A stretch of 64,000 nucleotides of DNA from Lachnospiraceae bacterium (lineage in GTDB: Bacteria > Bacillota > Clostridia > Lachnospirales > Lachnospiraceae), in contig CAJTCY010000007.1 in the NCBI GenBank assembly GCA_910575075.1, positions 116,997 through 180,996 on the forward strand. Direction: 5' to 3'. A program made the translations under genes and the position numbers. The notes under the pieces were generated by a model. It did not search any database. It worked only from the letters and a program-made list of their open reading frames with translations, and had not been told where the DNA came from. Of the stretch, positions 46,998 to 56,586 are shown piece after piece. Within the stretch, counting starts at the first letter, position 1, and every line of letters begins with the position of its first letter.

Positions 46998-47714
46998 ATG
47001 AAATTAATCTTTATCAGACACGGGGAACCTGATTATTCCATAGATTCCCTGACAGAAAAAGGATGGCGGGAAGCCGAACTTCTCGCCCAAAGAACTGCAA
47101 AATGGAACATAACTGATTTCTACTGCTCGCCTCTTGGACGCGCCAGAGACACTGCGGCATGTACCCTGAAAAAAATCGGCAGAGAAGCCGTCACACTGGA
47201 TTGGCTGCGGGAATTTGACGCCCCAATATGGGATGATATGATGAAACGCCGCAAAGTGCCATGGGATTTTTATCCAGAATTTATCGCAACTCATCCCGAA
47301 TTATTTGATCTTCACCGCTGGCAGGAAAACTCAGTAATGGCAGAAGGCACAGTAGGCAAGGAATACCTACGGGTATGCCAGGAACTGGATCAGCTTCTCG
47401 CCGATTATGGCTATGTACGTGAAGGTTTTCGCTACCGCACCAGTTCCCAAACCCAAAAAAACGCTGTAGTTGTCTGTTTCTGCCATCTGGGTATTACCTG
47501 TGCACTGCTCTCCCATTTAATCAATACCACGCCCAGCCAGCTCTGGCAGGGCTTCTTTCTGGCCCCCACCTCGGTAACAGTCATAGGTACGGAAGAACGT
47601 ACCCCAGAAGAAGCATATTTTCGGTGCCAGGTCATGGGAGACACCTCCCATCTGCTTATGGGCGGCGAACCAGTATCATATTATGGCTATTTTACCGATC
47701 CTTTCCAGGGATAA
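46998..47714 (+). CDS. histidine phosphatase family protein (phosphoglycerate-mutase-like)
   Basis: A 238-residue protein. The ATG follows AAAGGAG at 6 bases. The phosphohistidine motif is at the N-terminus (FIRHGEPDYS), the conserved Arg is in CSPLGRARDTA, and the second catalytic His is in CFCHLGITCALLSHL. The family includes cofactor-dependent mutases and many small-molecule or protein phosphatases; sequence alone does not give the substrate. A lone plus-strand gene between minus-strand genes; its 5' leader is derived from a MITE end. Confidence 0.9.
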   Translation: MKLIFIRHGEPDYSIDSLTEKGWREAELLAQRTAKWNITDFYCSPLGRARDTAACTLKKIGREAVTLDWLREFDAPIWDDMMKRRKVPWDFYPEFIATHPELFDLHRWQENSVMAEGTVGKEYLRVCQELDQLLADYGYVREGFRYRTSSQTQKNAVVVCFCHLGITCALLSHLINTTPSQLWQGFFLAPTSVTVIGTEERTPEEAYFRCQVMGDTSHLLMGGEPVSYYGYFTDPFQG

Positions 47715-47744
47715 AAACTGCTTAGACAGAACACCGGCCTGACG

Positions 47745-48866
47745 CTAAAACTTGCGGAATTCATTGATATCATGTACCAGTTCCCTGACGCATCGGATCT
47801 GGTTTTCGAAAACACCGGCCTTATAGAGATTAATCAGAATCATTCCCACAGGAACTGCGATAATCATGCCTATAATGCTGCTGACCTTATAACCGATATA
47901 CATAAAAATCAACGTCGCCAGAGGATTCATGCCGATGGTGTCACCTACAATTTTAGGCTGAATCACCTGGCGTACAATCTGGGTAACCGCATACAGGATG
48001 ATCAACCCTGCGGCAAACTGGTAATCAGAAGACAATATTTTTATAACAGCCCACGGTCCCAGCACCGTTCCTGTTCCAAAAAACGGCAGCATATCCAGAA
48101 AAGCAATGATAAATGCAACCAGCAGCACGTAGTCTACTCTCAAAATCACCAGCCCGACCACAAGAATCACGTAAACAACGCCCATAATCTTAAACTGCGC
48201 TTTAAAATATCCTCCCACCACATGCTTTAAATCATTTATCACTCCAGATACCCGTTCCCAGATTCCGGAAGGTGTATGTTTTCTCAGCCGCTTCAATATC
48301 AAGTCACGCTCAGCTGTAAAAAAATACGCAGAAAGAAGAGACATAATGATGGAAATCAATGTTCCCGGCACGTTTTTGGCAAAATTCCCCGCTGCCTGAA
48401 AAGTCGGCTCACCGATTGCCTGTACCAGCTCACCGAAATATCCGGCAAAATCCGCAGTGATTTCCTGTATATTTTGCTGTGTATTCCGTGGAAGCCTGTT
48501 ATAAAAAATCTCCAGATTCTCTCCAATTTCCTCGAAATCTTTCTGCCAATTAGAATATATCTGAGGCAGATTTTCAATAAGATTGCCGCATTCCTGCACA
48601 ATTTTGGCAATTCCCAGATAGCCCAGCCCGATCACACCTGCAAGCACCGCAATAATAATGAACATTGAGCTGTGTTTTCTCACAATCTTCATCTTTCTTT
48701 CCAGAAAACGCACCAGCGGATTGGCAATCATTGAGATGATCCATCCAACCACAAAAGGCATAAAAAATACAATCAACCTCGGAAAAATAAAGCACAGACA
48801 AACAATGGTAAAAACAGCTACCAGCAGATTTACCAGTATTTTCAGATATTTTGTAGACTGTTTCAT
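47745..48866 (-). CDS. AI-2E family transporter-like membrane protein
   Basis: A 373-residue membrane protein. The ATG at 48866 (MKQSTKYLKILVN) lies 7 bases after GGAGG. Two N-terminal helices, a third (~65-85), a soluble amphipathic segment (~90-165), then four or five closely spaced C-terminal helices (~210-350) with FLDMLPFFGTGTVLGPWAV and QPKIVGDTIGMNPLATLIFM, the hallmark region of the family (formerly UPF0118). Members are linked to autoinducer-2 export or to Na+(Li+)/H+ antiport; which applies here is unknown. Last gene of the long run that starts with tig. Confidence 0.9.
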   Translation of the reverse strand: MKQSTKYLKILVNLLVAVFTIVCLCFIFPRLIVFFMPFVVGWIISMIANPLVRFLERKMKIVRKHSSMFIIIAVLAGVIGLGYLGIAKIVQECGNLIENLPQIYSNWQKDFEEIGENLEIFYNRLPRNTQQNIQEITADFAGYFGELVQAIGEPTFQAAGNFAKNVPGTLISIIMSLLSAYFFTAERDLILKRLRKHTPSGIWERVSGVINDLKHVVGGYFKAQFKIMGVVYVILVVGLVILRVDYVLLVAFIIAFLDMLPFFGTGTVLGPWAVIKILSSDYQFAAGLIILYAVTQIVRQVIQPKIVGDTIGMNPLATLIFMYIGYKVSSIIGMIIAVPVGMILINLYKAGVFENQIRCVRELVHDINEFRKF

Positions 48867-48897
48867 ATTATCACCTCCCCGATATTCTACCATACTC

Positions 48898-49161
48898 TCA
48901 AGAGTCCGTAAAGCTCCTGCTTTTGAGAAATTCCATAATTTTCCGGTAATTCTCCGGCTTATGGGGAAAGGTACAGCCGCTGCAGTCCTTGATAACTGTT
49001 CCGTCGCCCCGCCGGATATAATCTGGCGTTCCCAGACAGTCTTTATAAGGATTCATAGGACAGAAACAGAAAAGACAGTTAAACATCTCTTCTGGCATTC
49101 CCTGGTGACAGGGAAAGTACTGACAGCTCTCATTTTTAAAATACTTGTAGCTGTTTTCCAT
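48898..49161 (-). CDS. cysteine-rich small-domain protein
   Basis: An 87-residue protein; the ATG at 49161 (MENSYKYFKN) has AAAGGAG at 7 bases and fits family members. Eight or more cysteines are arranged as CQYFPCHQG, NCLFCFCP, DCLG and KDCSGCTFPH, matching the small cysteine-rich (zinc-ribbon-like) domain family of unknown function that occurs widely in Clostridia and methanogens. Metal binding is likely. It follows a zinc-type ABC permease by 12 bases, which is suggestive, but no function is established. Confidence 0.85.
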   Translation of the reverse strand: MENSYKYFKNESCQYFPCHQGMPEEMFNCLFCFCPMNPYKDCLGTPDYIRRGDGTVIKDCSGCTFPHKPENYRKIMEFLKSRSFTDS

Positions 49162-49173
49162 AATCATACTCCT

Positions 49174-49986
49174 TTACACATTATTTTTTCTTCCCCACCA
49201 GTAAGTAACAAAGTAAATGACAGATGCTAAAATGACAATGGTTGGTCCTGTGGCTACATTCACAAAATAGGACACAAGCAGCCCTAAAATTCCAGAAAAT
49301 ACAGAAAATAGGACTGCAAAGAAATGATATTCCCGCATATTTTCGGAAATATTTCCTGCTGATGCTGCCGGAAGAATCAACAGTGCATTGATAATCAAGA
49401 TACCAATCCATTTAATGGATACCATTACAATCAAGGCAGTGAGCACTGCAAACAGATTCTCCATCCAGCCTGCTGAAATACGGCGGCTTCTCGCCAGCGT
49501 CCGGTTCAGGCTGACTGCAAGAAGTTTATTGAAACCAAACCCCCAAAATAGCAGTGTCACTGCAAGAATCCCTGCAAGATACCAGATTTCTTCCAGCGTT
49601 ATACTTAAAATATCTCCTACCAGAATGCTGGAATATCTGCTGAAGTTTCCCCCTCTGGACAAAATAGCAAGTCCAAGAGCAATACTGCAGGAGGAAAAAA
49701 CGGATATCACCGTATCCGTGGACGCTGAAACTCTGCTGCTGATCTGGTTTAAAAGCAAAGCAAATATCACCGCAAATACTGCCATAGAGATAGTGGTATT
49801 GTTCACCCCCAGAACTACCCCCACCGCAATGCCTGTCAGGGCAGAATGTCCCAGCGCATCAGAGAAAAAAGCCATTTTTCTGTTTACAATCATAGTGCCC
49901 ATAAGCCCAAACAGCGGCGTAATGATCAAAATGGCAAGAAAAGCAAATTTCATAAAATCATATTGCAGCCAGGAGAAAAACTCCAT
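49174..49986 (-). CDS. znuB: zinc/manganese-type ABC transporter permease
   Basis: A 270-residue membrane protein with about eight or nine helices, of the ABC-3 family that imports Zn2+ or Mn2+. Family signatures: MVNRKMAFFSDALGHSALTG-like segment near residues 30-50, GDILSITLEEIWYL, and IKWIGILIINALLILPAASA near 200. The gene begins directly after the stop of the ATPase gene (no gap). The adjacent binding protein is His-rich, which favours zinc; manganese remains possible. Confidence 0.9.
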   Translation of the reverse strand: MEFFSWLQYDFMKFAFLAILIITPLFGLMGTMIVNRKMAFFSDALGHSALTGIAVGVVLGVNNTTISMAVFAVIFALLLNQISSRVSASTDTVISVFSSCSIALGLAILSRGGNFSRYSSILVGDILSITLEEIWYLAGILAVTLLFWGFGFNKLLAVSLNRTLARSRRISAGWMENLFAVLTALIVMVSIKWIGILIINALLILPAASAGNISENMREYHFFAVLFSVFSGILGLLVSYFVNVATGPTIVILASVIYFVTYWWGRKNNV

Positions 49987-50733
49987 TCAATCTTCCCCCC
50001 TTCCATATTGAAATACCTGGCAGAATTCTGGACTTGCAAAGACCTCTTTGACACTTCCCTGCTTTCGTACACTCTGGTCTATCAAGATCACTTTATCTGC
50101 GTATTTTCTGACATAGTCTAAATCATGAGAAATAAGTATTACCGCCAAATCGTAGTTTTCCTTGAGATGATATATGGTCCGGTAAAACAGTTCCATGCCA
50201 TTCTGATCAATGCCGGAAACTGGTTCGTCCAGCAGCAGCAAATTGGGATTATCCATCAATGCCATGGATATAAGCACTCTCTGCAGTTCTCCGCCAGACA
50301 AGTTACACACCTGTTTATCCAACAGGTATTCCGCTTCAAATATCTTCAGATGTTCCTCAATCCTGCCGCGAAGCTTTTTTCCCCGCATCAAAAACACCGG
50401 AACATTGCTCTGATATGCCGCTATCATATCATAAACACTGACCGGAGTCTGTTTTTCCACATTCATAGACTGAGGCACATAGCCCATCTTCAATTTCTGG
50501 ATATGTCCGTTCTCTCTGTCTTTAAATTCGATCGTCCCCGTATGAGGAATATCTCCAAGTATGGCACGGATCAACGTGGATTTTCCAGCGCCGTTCCGTC
50601 CAATAACCGCATTCAGGCTGCCGCAGTGAATATGAAGATTGATATCTTTTAATATCTCCTGTTTTCCCAGGGTAACGCCTAAATGATTAATTTTTATGCA
50701 ATGAAGCCCGCAGGGCCTGATTATTCTCCGCAA
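49987..50733 (-). CDS. znuC: zinc/manganese-type ABC transporter ATPase
   Basis: A 248-residue ATPase. Walker A GRNGAGKSTLIRA (~45), Q-loop YVPQSMN, signature LSGGELQRVLISMAL, Walker B LLLLDEPVSGID and H-loop ISHD are intact. The TTG at 50733 has AAGGA about 9 bases upstream; no better ATG/GTG start lies between it and the first conserved strand. It works with the permease and the binding protein on either side to import a divalent metal. Confidence 0.9.
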   Translation of the reverse strand: MRRIIRPCGLHCIKINHLGVTLGKQEILKDINLHIHCGSLNAVIGRNGAGKSTLIRAILGDIPHTGTIEFKDRENGHIQKLKMGYVPQSMNVEKQTPVSVYDMIAAYQSNVPVFLMRGKKLRGRIEEHLKIFEAEYLLDKQVCNLSGGELQRVLISMALMDNPNLLLLDEPVSGIDQNGMELFYRTIYHLKENYDLAVILISHDLDYVRKYADKVILIDQSVRKQGSVKEVFASPEFCQVFQYGRGED

Positions 50734-50750
50734 TTAAACTCTTCCTTTTT

Positions 50751-51704
50751 CTATCGTTTCCAGATTTTATTCAACACATCAATATTTTTCTGAACTGCAG
50801 ACAGATAGCTGTTCTGCTGATAATTTCCTCTTACCATCGTATCAAGATAGCAAATCTCTGCACCTGTTTCTGCTTCCAGGGTTCTGCCCAGGTCCTTACC
50901 ATATAATTCTTCAGCAAGCACAAGCTTCACGCCATGATCCTTGATCTGTTTTATCACTTCTGCTGCTTCGCTGGCGCTTACCTGGCGTTCTTCATCCAGA
51001 TTCAAACAATACAGATTTTGCATTCCCAGTTCTTCTGCTGCGTAAGCATATGCTTCATGTAAAATTACCACCGGTTCACCTTTTGCCGTCTCTCTCAGTT
51101 CAGCAATCTGATCCGTCAGATTCTGTATTTGTCTGCAATACTGATCCGCATTCTTCTTATAGTGTTCCCTGTTCTCAGAATCGGCTTCACCGAGAGCATC
51201 TGCAATATTCTGAACCATCTCTTGATAACGTCTGGTGTCCATCCATGCGTGGGCGTTTTCCTCATCATGAATATGTGTTTCCTCATGACGGCTCTCCTCA
51301 TGGCTGCCCTCCGCTTCGGTTAGAAGCTCCACTCCCTCAGATGCCTGTGAAATGGTAAGTTCAGGATATTCTTCCCCCACTTCTGCAAGGAATTTCTCAA
51401 TCCCTCCGCCGTTCACCAGAAATAAATCCGCCTGAGACAACAAAATCATATCCTGAGGTGTAAGCTGATAATCATGCATACAACCAGTCTGAGGCTCACT
51501 TAGATTTGTCAGGGACACATCTGTACAATCACCTGCTACGTTCAAGGCCGCAATATAGATGGGATAAAATGAAGTCACTACTCTCAGGCGTATATCCTTT
51601 TCCTGCCCTTGCTCAAGGCTGATATAAGTCTTTGTAAAAATACCGCTTGCCAAAGTAATGGCAAGCAGCATTAAAAAAACAAACAAATATTTACTTTTCT
51701 TCAT
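50751..51704 (-). CDS. znuA: zinc-type ABC transporter substrate-binding protein
   Basis: A 317-residue protein with an N-terminal membrane anchor or signal peptide (YLFVFLMLLAITLASG) lacking a lipobox Cys. Cluster A-I fold: metal ligands His in GCMHDYQLTPQD, His in NAHAWMDTRRY, His in VILHEAYAYAAEELG and an acidic residue near the C-terminus. A flexible His/Glu-rich loop (EGSHEESRHEETHIHDEENA) precedes the second ligand, typical of zinc-specific ZnuA/AdcA proteins. It starts 8 bases after engB ends, so the metal importer appears to be transcribed with the protease/chaperone genes upstream. No Zur-like operator was recognised. Confidence 0.93.
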   Translation of the reverse strand: MKKSKYLFVFLMLLAITLASGIFTKTYISLEQGQEKDIRLRVVTSFYPIYIAALNVAGDCTDVSLTNLSEPQTGCMHDYQLTPQDMILLSQADLFLVNGGGIEKFLAEVGEEYPELTISQASEGVELLTEAEGSHEESRHEETHIHDEENAHAWMDTRRYQEMVQNIADALGEADSENREHYKKNADQYCRQIQNLTDQIAELRETAKGEPVVILHEAYAYAAEELGMQNLYCLNLDEERQVSASEAAEVIKQIKDHGVKLVLAEELYGKDLGRTLEAETGAEICYLDTMVRGNYQQNSYLSAVQKNIDVLNKIWKR

Positions 51705-51712
51705 ACTGCCCT

Positions 51713-52315
51713 CTATTCTGCCGGCTGGTTAAATCCCATCAGCTCATCCATCAGATTCCAGATTTCTTCCCTGCCCTGTTTAGACAGAGCTGAATAAGGC
51801 AGAATCGGCGTTTTTGGCTTCACCTGCAGACCCTCCCTAATCATTTTCAGATGCTTCTGCACCTGGCTGCGTTTTATCTTGTCCAGCTTTGTGGCAATAA
51901 TAATAGGGTCATATCCCTGATAAACCACCCAGTCATACATCTGCTTATCATTTACAGAAGGTTCATGCCGGATATCGATCAGCAGAAACACTGCTCTTAA
52001 CTGCTGGGAAGAATGGAGGTAATTTTCTATCATCTGACCCCATTTTTCCTTTTCTTTTACTGACACTTTGGCATATCCGTAACCCGGAAGATCCACCAGA
52101 TACATGGCATTGTTAATGTTGTAATAATTTATGGTTTGGGTTTTCCCCGGCTGCGCAGAGGTTCTTGCCAGGGATTTCCGGTTCATCAGCCCATTGATGA
52201 GGGATGACTTCCCCACATTAGATTTTCCTGCAAACGCCACCTCTGGCAGCTCCGTATCTGGCAGCTTACTGGTAACGCCGCATACAACTTCTAATTCCAC
52301 CGTCTTAATTACCAT
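51713..52315 (-). CDS. engB: ribosome biogenesis GTPase EngB (YsxC/YihA)
   Basis: A 200-residue GTPase of standard length that helps assemble the large ribosomal subunit. G1 is [15 protein letters not shown]2/switch region contains [16 protein letters not shown]3 is [12 protein letters not shown]4 is [12 protein letters not shown]5 is YSALSKQG. It lies 10 bases after lon, as in many Firmicutes where engB directly follows lon. Confidence 0.97.
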   Translation of the reverse strand: MVIKTVELEVVCGVTSKLPDTELPEVAFAGKSNVGKSSLINGLMNRKSLARTSAQPGKTQTINYYNINNAMYLVDLPGYGYAKVSVKEKEKWGQMIENYLHSSQQLRAVFLLIDIRHEPSVNDKQMYDWVVYQGYDPIIIATKLDKIKRSQVQKHLKMIREGLQVKPKTPILPYSALSKQGREEIWNLMDELMGFNQPAE

Positions 52316-52325
52316 ATATATCTCC

Positions 52326-54647
52326 TTACATTACCAGGGCTGTCTTTAATACCTGTTCCATATTCTCCACAAACACAATTTCCAGTCCCTTTTTGATCTC
52401 CTGGGAAATCTCTGCAACATCCGGCTCATTTTTCCTGGGAACGCAGATCGTCTTAATTCCCGCATTCTTTGCCGCCAGGATTTTCTCTTTTAAACCTCCG
52501 ATTGGCAGTACTCTTCCTCTCAGGGTAATTTCTCCTGTCATGGCCACATCTTTGCGTACCTTCCGTTCGGTAATCGCTGAAAGCATGGCTGTTGCCATGG
52601 TGATGCCTGCTGAGGGCCCGTCTTTGGGAACAGCACCTTCGGGAATATGGATATGAATATCGTATTCCTTGAAAAATTCTTTGTCAATCCCGTACTGCTG
52701 GCTGACAGAACGAATATAGCTGATTCCTGCCTGCGCAGACTCTTTCATCACATCTCCAAGCTGTCCGGTAAGCTGAAACTCTCCTTTGCCCGGCATAATA
52801 TTCACTTCAATCTGCAGGGTATCGCCTCCCACACTGGTCCAGGCAAGTCCCCGCACAATTCCCACTTCATCACTCTCGTTGATCAAATCATAATTATACT
52901 TCTCTTTACCCAGCAGTTTTCCCAAACTGGTTTCCGTTACCTTCACCGTTTTCTTCTGGGATTTTCCCTGCTGGTACAGCTCTCTGGCCGCTTTCCTGCA
53001 GATTTCCCCGATTTTCCTCTCCAGATTTCGCACACCTGCTTCTCTGGTATAACCGCGGATCAGTTTCTCAAGCGCATGGTCGCTGATCGACAGCTGTCCT
53101 TCTTTGAGTCCATTTTTTCCCATCTGCTTGGCGATCAGATGCTCCCTGGCAATATGTGCCTTTTCGTTTTCTGTATAGCTGCTGACCTCAATAATCTCCA
53201 TACGGTCCAACAGAGGTTTCTGGATATCCTGTAAAGAATTTGCCGTTGCAATAAACAGCACTTCTGATAAATCTATCGGCAATTCCACGTAGTGGTCCCG
53301 GAAGCGGCTGTTCTGTTCACTGTCCAGTACCTCCAGCAGCGCAGACGCCGTATCACCTTTATAATCACTGCTGATCTTGTCAATCTCGTCAAGCAGCATC
53401 AGAGGATTTTTCACTCCTGCATTTTTCAGCCCATTGGCAATCCGTCCTGGCATGGCTCCCACATAGGTCTTCCTGTGCCCCCGGATTTCCGCCTCATCCC
53501 TGACGCCGCCCAGGCTGATGCGGACATATTTCTTATCCAGGGCACGTGCCACAGAACGGGCGATACTGGTCTTGCCAGTGCCAGGCGGCCCCACCAGACA
53601 GATAATCGGGCTGTCCCCTTTGGCAGTGAGATTGCGCACGGCAAGAAATTCCAGCATACGCTCCTTCACCTTCTCCATGCCGTAATGATCTTCATCCAGG
53701 ATTCTTTCAGCATCCTCCAAATTACGGTTATCCTTTGACGCTTTATTCCAGGGAAGTTCCAGCAAAGTCTCAATATATCCCCGAATCACTGCACTTTCTG
53801 AAGAATTAGAAGAAACGTTTTTAAAACGTTCAATCTCTTTTCTCAGCTTGGCTTTCACTTCTTTGTCTGCTTTCAGCTTCTCTGTTTCCTGCAGATAATG
53901 ATCAGCCTCTGATACGGTATTATCTTCTCCCAGTTCTTCTCTGATCAGCCGCATCTGCTCCCGCAGAATGTATTCTTTTTGGTTTTTATCAACCTTTTCC
54001 TTTACTTTACTCTGAAATTCTGTCTTAATTTGAATAATGTTAATCTCGTTCAGGAGGATGAGCATCAGCTCTTCATACCGCTGCTGAAGGCTTTCTGCCT
54101 CCAGCAGTTTCTGTTTCTGTTCAAATCCCACAGGAAGATTGTTTCCTACATAGTCCAGAAGTTTCAATAAATCCTGCATATCCTGAATCTGTCTCGCAAG
54201 TTCCTTGCCAGGCTTGGGATTCAGCCTGCAATAACGCCCAAAAGTTTCCTGAACTCCACGCAGCATTGCTTCCTGGAGCTCTTCTGGAAGGTCTTCTTCT
54301 TCCTGCTTCAGAATCTGAACCTCAGCAAGAAGATATTCGTCAGATACAAGTTCGACAAGCCGTGCACGGGTTTCTCCTTCAATCAGCACACGAACTACAT
54401 TATTCTGAAGTTTAATGACCTGTTTGATCACGGCAAGAATCCCCACGGTATATAAATCTGGTTTTTCTGGCTCTTCCTTATCAACATTTTTCTGAGTGAT
54501 CAGAAATACGGTCTGATCTTCCACCATAGCATTCTCCAATGCTTTGATGGACCTGTTTCTGCTCACGTCAAAGTGTGCCACCATACCAGGAAGAATGGTC
54601 ATTCCCCGAAGCGCCACTGCCGGAACTTTTCTGTATTCTTCACTCAT
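52326..54647 (-). CDS. lon: ATP-dependent protease Lon
   Basis: A 773-residue protease of typical length. The N-terminal substrate-binding domain is ~8-205 ([20 protein letters not shown]), a coiled coil ~190-300, the AAA+ domain ~305-570 with Walker [14 protein letters not shown] (~357) and Walker [10 protein letters not shown], and the protease domain ~590-770 with the Ser-Lys dyad: Ser in [10 protein letters not shown] (~679) and Lys in [14 protein letters not shown] (~721). It degrades damaged and regulatory proteins in the cytoplasm. Tightly linked to clpX (11 bases upstream) and engB. Confidence 0.98.
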   Translation of the reverse strand: MSEEYRKVPAVALRGMTILPGMVAHFDVSRNRSIKALENAMVEDQTVFLITQKNVDKEEPEKPDLYTVGILAVIKQVIKLQNNVVRVLIEGETRARLVELVSDEYLLAEVQILKQEEEDLPEELQEAMLRGVQETFGRYCRLNPKPGKELARQIQDMQDLLKLLDYVGNNLPVGFEQKQKLLEAESLQQRYEELMLILLNEINIIQIKTEFQSKVKEKVDKNQKEYILREQMRLIREELGEDNTVSEADHYLQETEKLKADKEVKAKLRKEIERFKNVSSNSSESAVIRGYIETLLELPWNKASKDNRNLEDAERILDEDHYGMEKVKERMLEFLAVRNLTAKGDSPIICLVGPPGTGKTSIARSVARALDKKYVRISLGGVRDEAEIRGHRKTYVGAMPGRIANGLKNAGVKNPLMLLDEIDKISSDYKGDTASALLEVLDSEQNSRFRDHYVELPIDLSEVLFIATANSLQDIQKPLLDRMEIIEVSSYTENEKAHIAREHLIAKQMGKNGLKEGQLSISDHALEKLIRGYTREAGVRNLERKIGEICRKAARELYQQGKSQKKTVKVTETSLGKLLGKEKYNYDLINESDEVGIVRGLAWTSVGGDTLQIEVNIMPGKGEFQLTGQLGDVMKESAQAGISYIRSVSQQYGIDKEFFKEYDIHIHIPEGAVPKDGPSAGITMATAMLSAITERKVRKDVAMTGEITLRGRVLPIGGLKEKILAAKNAGIKTICVPRKNEPDVAEISQEIKKGLEIVFVENMEQVLKTALVM

Positions 54648-54658
54648 ACATTCTCTCC

Positions 54659-55924
54659 TCAGGCAGATTTGCTCTCTCTGCCGTACATAATCTCGATCTC
54701 TTTATCCTCTTCAACCACTTCTTTGGTAATTCTGCAGCTTGTAATGGTTGTATCTGAGGGTACACGGTACATCAGATCCATCAATACTTTTTCTACAATT
54801 GCCCGCAATCCTCTTGCTCCTGTCTTCCGTTTTACAGACTTCTCAGCAATTGCTTCAATCGCCTCTTCATCAAAGGTAAGCTCCACGCCATCCAAGCTAA
54901 ATAATGCCTGATACTGGCGGATCAACGAGTTTTTCGGTTCCTTTAAAATACGAACCAGGGCATCCCGATCCAGAGAATCCAGGGAAACAGTTACCGGAAC
55001 ACGTCCCACAAACTCTGGAATCAGTCCAAATTTTACAAGATCCTGGGGAAGCACTTTTTTCAGAATCAGTCCCACATTCTTCTCCCGCTTATCCGCGATC
55101 TCCGCATTAAAGCCCATGGATTTCTGATCCATACGGTTCTCCACGATCTTATCAAGTCCCTCAAATGCACCGCCGCATATAAATAAAATATTGGTGGTAT
55201 CAATAGAAATCAGCTCTTGCTGAGGATGTTTTCTGCCTCCCTGAGGCGGAACACTTGCCACCGTGCCTTCTAAAATTTTAAGCAATGCCTGCTGCACGCC
55301 TTCTCCAGATACATCTCGGGTAATGGAGGGATTTTCTGATTTTCTGGTAATCTTGTCAATTTCATCCACATAGATAATGCCTCTCTGGGCACGCTGGATA
55401 TCATAATCTGCAGCCTGAATGATTTTAAGAAGAATATTTTCCACATCTTCGCCTACATATCCTGCCTCTGTCAGGGCAGTGGCATCTGCAATGGCAAAAG
55501 GCACATTCAATATCCGTGCCAGTGTCTGCGCCAGCAGTGTTTTCCCGCAGCCTGTAGGTCCCAGCATAAGTATATTGCTCTTCTGCAGTTCCACATCCAG
55601 ATTCTGAGGCGCCAAAATTCTTTTATAATGATTATACACTGCTACTGACAGTACTTTTTTTGCCTCTTCCTGTCCAATCACATATTCGTCTAAAAAATTT
55701 TTCATTTCCACAGGAGTCAAGAGATTGATTTCATCTGTCTCTTCCTCCAGCATTTCTTCCTCTTCCAGTTCTTCCTCTAATTCCTCTTCAATGATCTCTG
55801 CACAGATATCCACACATTCGTCACAGATATACGCACCGCTGGGCCCAGCGATCAGCTTGCGGACCTGACCATCGGTCTTGCCACAGAAGGAACAGCGTAT
55901 TCTGTCTTCAAATCTTCCAGCCAT
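54659..55924 (-). CDS. clpX: ATP-dependent Clp protease ATPase subunit ClpX
   Basis: A 421-residue AAA+ unfoldase that feeds proteins to ClpP. The ATG at 55924 ([11 protein letters not shown]) follows GGGAGG; a longer frame upstream is unsupported. Zinc-binding domain ~9-40 with four Cys (RCSFCGK … [10 protein letters not shown]), an acidic linker rich in Glu (~50-75), Walker [14 protein letters not shown] (~125), Walker [11 protein letters not shown], sensor and arginine-finger regions in order. The acidic linker is longer than in E. coli ClpX. Located 65 bases after clpP in the tig-clpP-clpX-lon order common in Firmicutes. Confidence 0.98.
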   Translation of the reverse strand: MAGRFEDRIRCSFCGKTDGQVRKLIAGPSGAYICDECVDICAEIIEEELEEELEEEEMLEEETDEINLLTPVEMKNFLDEYVIGQEEAKKVLSVAVYNHYKRILAPQNLDVELQKSNILMLGPTGCGKTLLAQTLARILNVPFAIADATALTEAGYVGEDVENILLKIIQAADYDIQRAQRGIIYVDEIDKITRKSENPSITRDVSGEGVQQALLKILEGTVASVPPQGGRKHPQQELISIDTTNILFICGGAFEGLDKIVENRMDQKSMGFNAEIADKREKNVGLILKKVLPQDLVKFGLIPEFVGRVPVTVSLDSLDRDALVRILKEPKNSLIRQYQALFSLDGVELTFDEEAIEAIAEKSVKRKTGARGLRAIVEKVLMDLMYRVPSDTTITSCRITKEVVEEDKEIEIMYGRESKSA

Positions 55925-55989
55925 ATTTACCTCCCGTTTCCTTAAATTCCTTAAAAGGGACAGTAGCATATGCTCGCTGTCCCCTCATC

Positions 55990-56574
55990 TTACTTTCTGT
56001 TTGTAATCACACCATCTATCAGGCCATATTCTTTTGCTTCCTCCGCCGACATATAATTATCGCGCTCTGTATCTGCTGCAATCACATCATATGGCTGTCC
56101 TGTATTCTCTGATAAAATGGTATTCAATCGTTTCTTGGTATTTAAAATATTATTTGCGGCAATTTGTATGTCCGTCGCCTGCCCTTTGGCTCCGCCTGAG
56201 GGCTGATGAATCATGATCTCTGCATTGGGAAGCGCAAAACGTTTGCCCTTCGTACCGCCTGCAAGAAGAAACGCTCCCATACTGGCTGCCAGCCCGATGC
56301 AGATGGTTTCCACATCACACTTAATATAATTCATCGTATCGTAAATAGCAAGACCTGCGCTTACTACGCCGCCTGGTGAATTGATATACAGATGTATATC
56401 CTTTCCCGGATCTTCCGATTCCAGAAACAAAAGCTGGGCTACCACAAGACCTGCCGTTGTCTCATTCACTTCTTCTCCCAGAAAAATAATCCTGTCCTTC
56501 AACAGTCTGGAATATATATCGTAAGACCGTTCTCCTCTGCTGGTTTGTTCCACGACATAAGGTACTAGACTCAT
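55990..56574 (-). CDS. clpP: ATP-dependent Clp protease proteolytic subunit ClpP
   Basis: A 194-residue serine protease of standard length that forms the tetradecameric chamber. The catalytic triad is visible: Ser in [11 protein letters not shown], His in [11 protein letters not shown] and Asp in [14 protein letters not shown]-terminus [15 protein letters not shown] is typical. Lies 12 bases after the trigger factor gene and before clpX. Confidence 0.98.
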   Translation of the reverse strand: MSLVPYVVEQTSRGERSYDIYSRLLKDRIIFLGEEVNETTAGLVVAQLLFLESEDPGKDIHLYINSPGGVVSAGLAIYDTMNYIKCDVETICIGLAASMGAFLLAGGTKGKRFALPNAEIMIHQPSGGAKGQATDIQIAANNILNTKKRLNTILSENTGQPYDVIAADTERDNYMSAEEAKEYGLIDGVITNRK

Positions 56575-56586
56575 GAAATCTCCTCC

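Noticed and set aside
51705..51800. Zur operator before znuA
   Set aside because: Only 8 bases separate znuA from engB and no palindromic Zur-like sequence was seen.
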